Shown piece after piece: positions 60,612 through 64,000 of a DNA stretch of 64,000 nucleotides. Origin of the DNA: Legionella qingyii (GTDB lineage Bacteria; Pseudomonadota; Gammaproteobacteria; Legionellales; Legionellaceae). Both the position numbers and the translations under genes were made by a program. The notes beneath the pieces were generated by a model. That model did no database searches. It worked only from the letters and a program-made list of their open reading frames with translations, and was not told the origin of the DNA. The DNA lies in the NCBI RefSeq assembly GCF_003184185.1, contig NZ_QHJG01000008.1:124001-188000 (forward strand). The letters run 5' to 3'. Numbering within the stretch: the stretch's first letter is position 1; each line of letters opens with the position of its first letter.

Positions 60612-62561
60612 ATGTTGAAACTTAAAAAAGTAGTATTTCTTTTATTGTCATTTAGTTTTGTGACTACAACTTCCTATGCAAAGCAAGCAAGTGACTTATC
60701 GAGCTTGCCTAGTCCGGGGCTAAACTTACTCAATGAGGCCACCCTGATTCGACCTATGGAGCCTAATATAAAAATTTCATTTATAGCGCGGTTAAAAATA
60801 CGTAATCAAACCGAATTAGATAAGCTTGTTCAAGATATTTATGATCCAAATAGTTCTCGATATCATCAATTTTTAACGTCCTCCCTTTATGAACAAGAAT
60901 TTGCACCAAAGAAAGAAGCGGAAGAAGCCGTGCAACAGTTTTTTTCTTCTCAAGGAATGCAGGCAAGCATTGTTAATCATAGTATTCATATAACTGGAAC
61001 AGTGGCGCAAATTGAACAAACCCTTCACGTTCAAATCAATAATTATCGATATCAAAACAAAATCGCTCATGCCAATGCAAGCAAGCCTAAATTAAATCAG
61101 GAAATTGCCCAATATATTGCCGAAATTACCGGGCTTAGCACTATTCCTCAATTTCACTCGAACATAGAAACTGTTACAAACAATTCTGAAGAGGTTCATG
61201 ATTTAAATTTTATCTGGAATACTTTTACTCCTTTTGCAATTCCTACAGATATTTCATTGCAAGGTTTCACAGGTGAGCATTTACAAAAGACTTATAATCT
61301 AAACAACATTCCTCGTATTAATGGTACACATCTCGATGGAACAGGACAAACTTTAGTTATTGTCGATGCGTGTGGAACTAATAGGCCAGAGCAAATTTTG
61401 AGGGATGCAAATCAATATTTTAAAGCAAACAAGATAAAACCCTTTGTGACTTCAGGACCATCAAAGAATTTTGCAATAATTAATCCTGATGGCACTCCCT
61501 TCACAACATGCCCGAATGCCTCATCTTCGAGTCATGAAATCCTTCTGGATATTGAATCATCTCATACAATAGCACCTGGAGATAATACAGTTTTGGTACT
61601 AGGTAAAGATCAAAAGAGCATATTAACTGATGTGATTCATACGTTGATTCAGAATAAAAATACCATTGCTGGTTTTTCTAATGCGTACGTTATTTCTAAC
61701 AGCTGGGGGAACGAAGAGGTTTTAGATACTTCACTTGAACAAACTTTGAAATTAGCTGCTGCTGCTGGAATCAGTGTTAATTTTTCTTCTGGCGATTGTG
61801 GCGATTTTACGTACAGTACTCAAAAAAAATGTACTGGAACTTGGCCTTCAGCACCAAAAGTTAATTACCCTGCCAGCTCGGCTTATGCTACTGCTGTCGG
61901 AGCAACTGCCTTATTTGTAGATGTAAATTACCGTTATGCATTTGAAACTGTCTGGGGTTCGGTTAAAGCGTCTCAAGGCACCTATGCCTATGGTGGAGGT
62001 ACTGGTGGAGGCATTAGCCAATTTTATGGTCCAGTTGCTTGGCAGAGCTCCATTAAAAATTTCACTGCTGGTGGTTATGGTGTTATTAGTAATTTTGGAA
62101 ATCGTCGTGCATTACCTGATATTGCGATGCTTGGTGATCCACAAACTGGATTACTGATTATTGCTGATGGAACACAAATTAAGGATGGCGGCACCAGCTT
62201 AGCTTGCCCTTTATTTTCGGCAACTTTAGTCTTAGTAAATCAAGCACGCAGTTTACTGAATAAAGGGACACCTATAGGCCAGGCAGCGCCTTATTTGTAT
62301 CAAATGAATGATGTTTTGCTCGCCAACAGAGCAATTAATCTTATTATTCCACCAGCACTTATTATTAGTGGAGCAACACCACCGCCATCTACCACAATTC
62401 AAGGTACCCCTGCCCCAGCCTCTGCATTTACCATTAAGAACAAAACTTTTGGATGGGATTCATCACTTACCCTTGAGCCAGAAGGCCAATTTTGGAACGA
62501 TGGAGTTGGCATAGGCTCACCCAATATTCCAAACTTTGTTTTAACAATGGCTAATATGTAA
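60612..62561 (+). CDS. S53 (sedolisin/kumamolisin) serine protease
   Basis: A 649-aa exported acid-type serine-carboxyl protease. A signal peptide (LLSFSFVTTTSYA) is followed by the pro-kumamolisin activation domain (about 30-190) and the S53 catalytic domain. The triad is visible: Glu309 and Asp313 in HEILLDIESS, oxyanion Asp395 in SSGDCGD, and Ser529 in GGTSLACP. All key residues are kept. gggagat upstream supports the start. It could act outside the cell, possibly on the partner repeat protein. Confidence 0.92.
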   Translation: MLKLKKVVFLLLSFSFVTTTSYAKQASDLSSLPSPGLNLLNEATLIRPMEPNIKISFIARLKIRNQTELDKLVQDIYDPNSSRYHQFLTSSLYEQEFAPKKEAEEAVQQFFSSQGMQASIVNHSIHITGTVAQIEQTLHVQINNYRYQNKIAHANASKPKLNQEIAQYIAEITGLSTIPQFHSNIETVTNNSEEVHDLNFIWNTFTPFAIPTDISLQGFTGEHLQKTYNLNNIPRINGTHLDGTGQTLVIVDACGTNRPEQILRDANQYFKANKIKPFVTSGPSKNFAIINPDGTPFTTCPNASSSSHEILLDIESSHTIAPGDNTVLVLGKDQKSILTDVIHTLIQNKNTIAGFSNAYVISNSWGNEEVLDTSLEQTLKLAAAAGISVNFSSGDCGDFTYSTQKKCTGTWPSAPKVNYPASSAYATAVGATALFVDVNYRYAFETVWGSVKASQGTYAYGGGTGGGISQFYGPVAWQSSIKNFTAGGYGVISNFGNRRALPDIAMLGDPQTGLLIIADGTQIKDGGTSLACPLFSATLVLVNQARSLLNKGTPIGQAAPYLYQMNDVLLANRAINLIIPPALIISGATPPPSTTIQGTPAPASAFTIKNKTFGWDSSLTLEPEGQFWNDGVGIGSPNIPNFVLTMANM

Positions 62562-62569
62562 CGGTCAAT

Positions 62570-62660
62570 AATGGTAGCGGGCTACAAAAATTTTAGCCAA
62601 GCTAAAAAGAAGTGGAGCCCGTTGAGAGTCGCTTTGGGTTCCGCTTCGCAACCTCCAGAC
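62570..62660. repeat. Degenerate family A repeat
   Basis: gtagcgggctacaaaa...gggttccgcttcgcaacctcc contains pieces of the family A palindrome (GTAGCCTGGG, GGTTCCGCTTCGC) between convergent genes. Confidence 0.45.
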
Positions 62661-62679
62661 TATAATCATGACCACTCAT

Positions 62680-64000
62680 TCAGTTACTGACATATTTAAT
62701 GGGTAGAGTGATGATAAATTCACTTCCTTTTCCTAAAACACTCTTAATTGAAATGGTTCCATGGTGTTCGTGAATAATACTGTAAGAAATAGATAAACCT
62801 AAACCGGTTCCTTTTCCAACTGGTTTCGTAGTATAAAAAGGTTCGAAAATCTTATTTATTGTTTCTTTAGTCATTCCTGTGCCTGTATCACGAATACTAA
62901 TTAAAATGTGATCTTGTTCCTTAGTGGTTGTAATAGTAATTTCCCCGTGTTCAGGAATTGCATGTGCTGCGTTGGTGAGGATATTCATAAATACTTGATT
63001 GATTTTTCCTGGATAACATTCTATTTCAGGAATATCACCATAGTTTTTATTAATAATAATTCGATCGCGAAATTGATTGTGTAATAAAGTTAAGGTGGAG
63101 TCGATATTCTCGTGAATATTAGCATGTTTCAGCGCTCCCTCATCAAGCCGCGAAAAAGTGCGTAAATCCTTTACAATATTTGCGGTGCGTCTTGCCCCCT
63201 CTTCAATGCCATCAAGTAAATTATGGGTTTCTTGCAGGGTGCAAGCCAAATCGATAGCTTCGCTGTATTTTGAAATTTCGAGTAATTTATTTTTTATTGG
63301 TGTTTCAGGGGTAATTTCTTCGTATTTTTTTAATAGTTGCATAATATCATCAATGTCATTTTTTAATGGACCGATATTGGCCGATATAAAATTAACCGGA
63401 TTGTTGATTTCATGAGCAATCCCTGCGGTTAATACTCCTAATGAAGACATTTTCTCTGCTTGAATTAATTGAGCCTCTGCCTGCTTTAAAGTTTCTAATG
63501 CTTTATTAAGTTGAATGTTCTTTTTATTCAGATCCCGCGTACGTTGTTCCACTCGGGATTCCAGTTTGATATTTGCTTGCAGTAATTCTTCTTGTGCTTT
63601 TTTTCGTTCGGTTATTACTGCGGACAAGATTAAGGTAGTAAAAAAAATGACGGCAACAAATGCCTGTAAAAATACCAAGCTGGTTGGAATACCGACAAAT
63701 CTAAACTCTTGATAGCCATGGATCTCAAGCCAGAGCACAGAAATCGAAATTATAAAAGCCGTAATTAGTGCCAATCGAACACTAAAACGTACAGCAGACC
63801 ATACACAAAAAGGAAGCAAAATATAAGCTAAAGGATAATGCAACATATAGATCATAACAATAGTACAGATTAATAAAGCGATTAAGATCGTATATTCAAG
63901 AAGTGACTTCCAGTTAAAGGTAAGTTTACTATGATACCAAGTCATAATAAGGGGAGTTATAACGATAATACCTACAACATCACCTAACCACCAAATAAAC
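62680..64000 (-). CDS. MASE1 sensor histidine kinase, 5' end beyond window
   Basis: The frame continues past base 64000: upstream codons read FIWWLGDVVGIIVITPLIM, the conserved WW.GD..G...TP motif of MASE1 membrane sensors, so the Met at 63945 is not the start. Membrane segments are followed by a coiled coil, the dimerisation helix with phospho-acceptor His in AGIAHEINNP, and an ATPase domain with NAAHA (N box), DTGTGM (G1), FEPFYTTK (F box) and GTGLGLS (G2). No response regulator is visible here. Signal unknown. Confidence 0.92.
   Translation of the reverse strand, partial: FIWWLGDVVGIIVITPLIMTWYHSKLTFNWKSLLEYTILIALLICTIVMIYMLHYPLAYILLPFCVWSAVRFSVRLALITAFIISISVLWLEIHGYQEFRFVGIPTSLVFLQAFVAVIFFTTLILSAVITERKKAQEELLQANIKLESRVEQRTRDLNKKNIQLNKALETLKQAEAQLIQAEKMSSLGVLTAGIAHEINNPVNFISANIGPLKNDIDDIMQLLKKYEEITPETPIKNKLLEISKYSEAIDLACTLQETHNLLDGIEEGARRTANIVKDLRTFSRLDEGALKHANIHENIDSTLTLLHNQFRDRIIINKNYGDIPEIECYPGKINQVFMNILTNAAHAIPEHGEITITTTKEQDHILISIRDTGTGMTKETINKIFEPFYTTKPVGKGTGLGLSISYSIIHEHHGTISIKSVLGKGSEFIITLPIKYVSN

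Overview
The window looks like a chromosomal segment of a Legionella species that is probably not L. pneumophila itself. It is AT-rich. Housekeeping genes of gammaproteobacterial type alternate with Legionella-style accessory genes: a histidine acid phosphatase resembling Map, a Com1/DsbA2-like disulfide protein, a Fic-domain protein, and coiled-coil or acidic eukaryote-interaction-type proteins. One of these has a textbook Legionella PmrA box and another a CpxR-type box. No rRNA, tRNA or CRISPR array was seen. Both window edges cut a gene: an acetoacetyl-CoA synthetase on the left and a MASE1 sensor kinase on the right.

Layout. 1-4.6 kb: acetoacetyl-CoA synthetase and the methionine importer metNIQ behind a promoter and a structured leader. 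4.8-6.3 kb: PmrA-box-driven effector candidate. 6.5-14 kb: small PA3496-type protein, rsmJ, glyQS, a DsbA/Com1-like oxidoreductase, uvrD. 14-19 kb: a proline-iminopeptidase-like protein lacking its nucleophile, dtd, mlaA, gshA-gshB. 19-24 kb: small membrane protein plus rhodanese, an unknown soluble protein, a PafA-like phosphatase, udk, fabI. 24.4-28.1 kb: a scarred accessory island. Two inverted IS630-type remnants sharing one exact terminus surround a truncated GNAT gene and an intact two-gene cassette, which appears to be a C80/caspase-like cysteine protease candidate followed by a shorter paralogue lacking the catalytic residues. 28.1-35.7 kb: DPIDT-repeat protein, kdsA-pyrG, ribD-ribBA, bepA-like protease, yajQ. 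35.8-46 kb: a large membrane-anchored unknown, small membrane and soluble proteins, an MFS carrier, an esterase, acylphosphatase, a thioesterase, an internally deleted radical-SAM pseudogene, a ThiM homologue without its GTGC motif, a methyltransferase, and an exported GH3 enzyme. 46-64 kb: exported proteins, a GT39-type membrane transferase, the Fic protein, a CrtC/AttH lipocalin-like protein, an acidic protein with a CpxR-type box, an ICMT-like enzyme, an M32 carboxypeptidase, Map-like phosphatase, an exported c-type cytochrome, a solute-binding protein, a beta-propeller-like protein paired with an S53 (sedolisin) protease, and the sensor kinase.

Themes. (1) About ten intergenic spaces carry a related palindromic repeat (core CCTGGGTGCAGCG...CGGAACCCGGG and its complement), often at gene ends, where it may act as a bidirectional terminator. 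(2) Several enzymes keep the fold but have lost a defining catalytic residue: Pip-like Ser to Gly, ThiM-like GTGC to GISN, and the second C80-like protein. (3) The strongest leads for undescribed biology are the protease/pseudo-protease pair at 25.6-27.2 kb and the PmrA- and CpxR-linked effector candidates. All family names come from motifs read by eye; no database search was possible.
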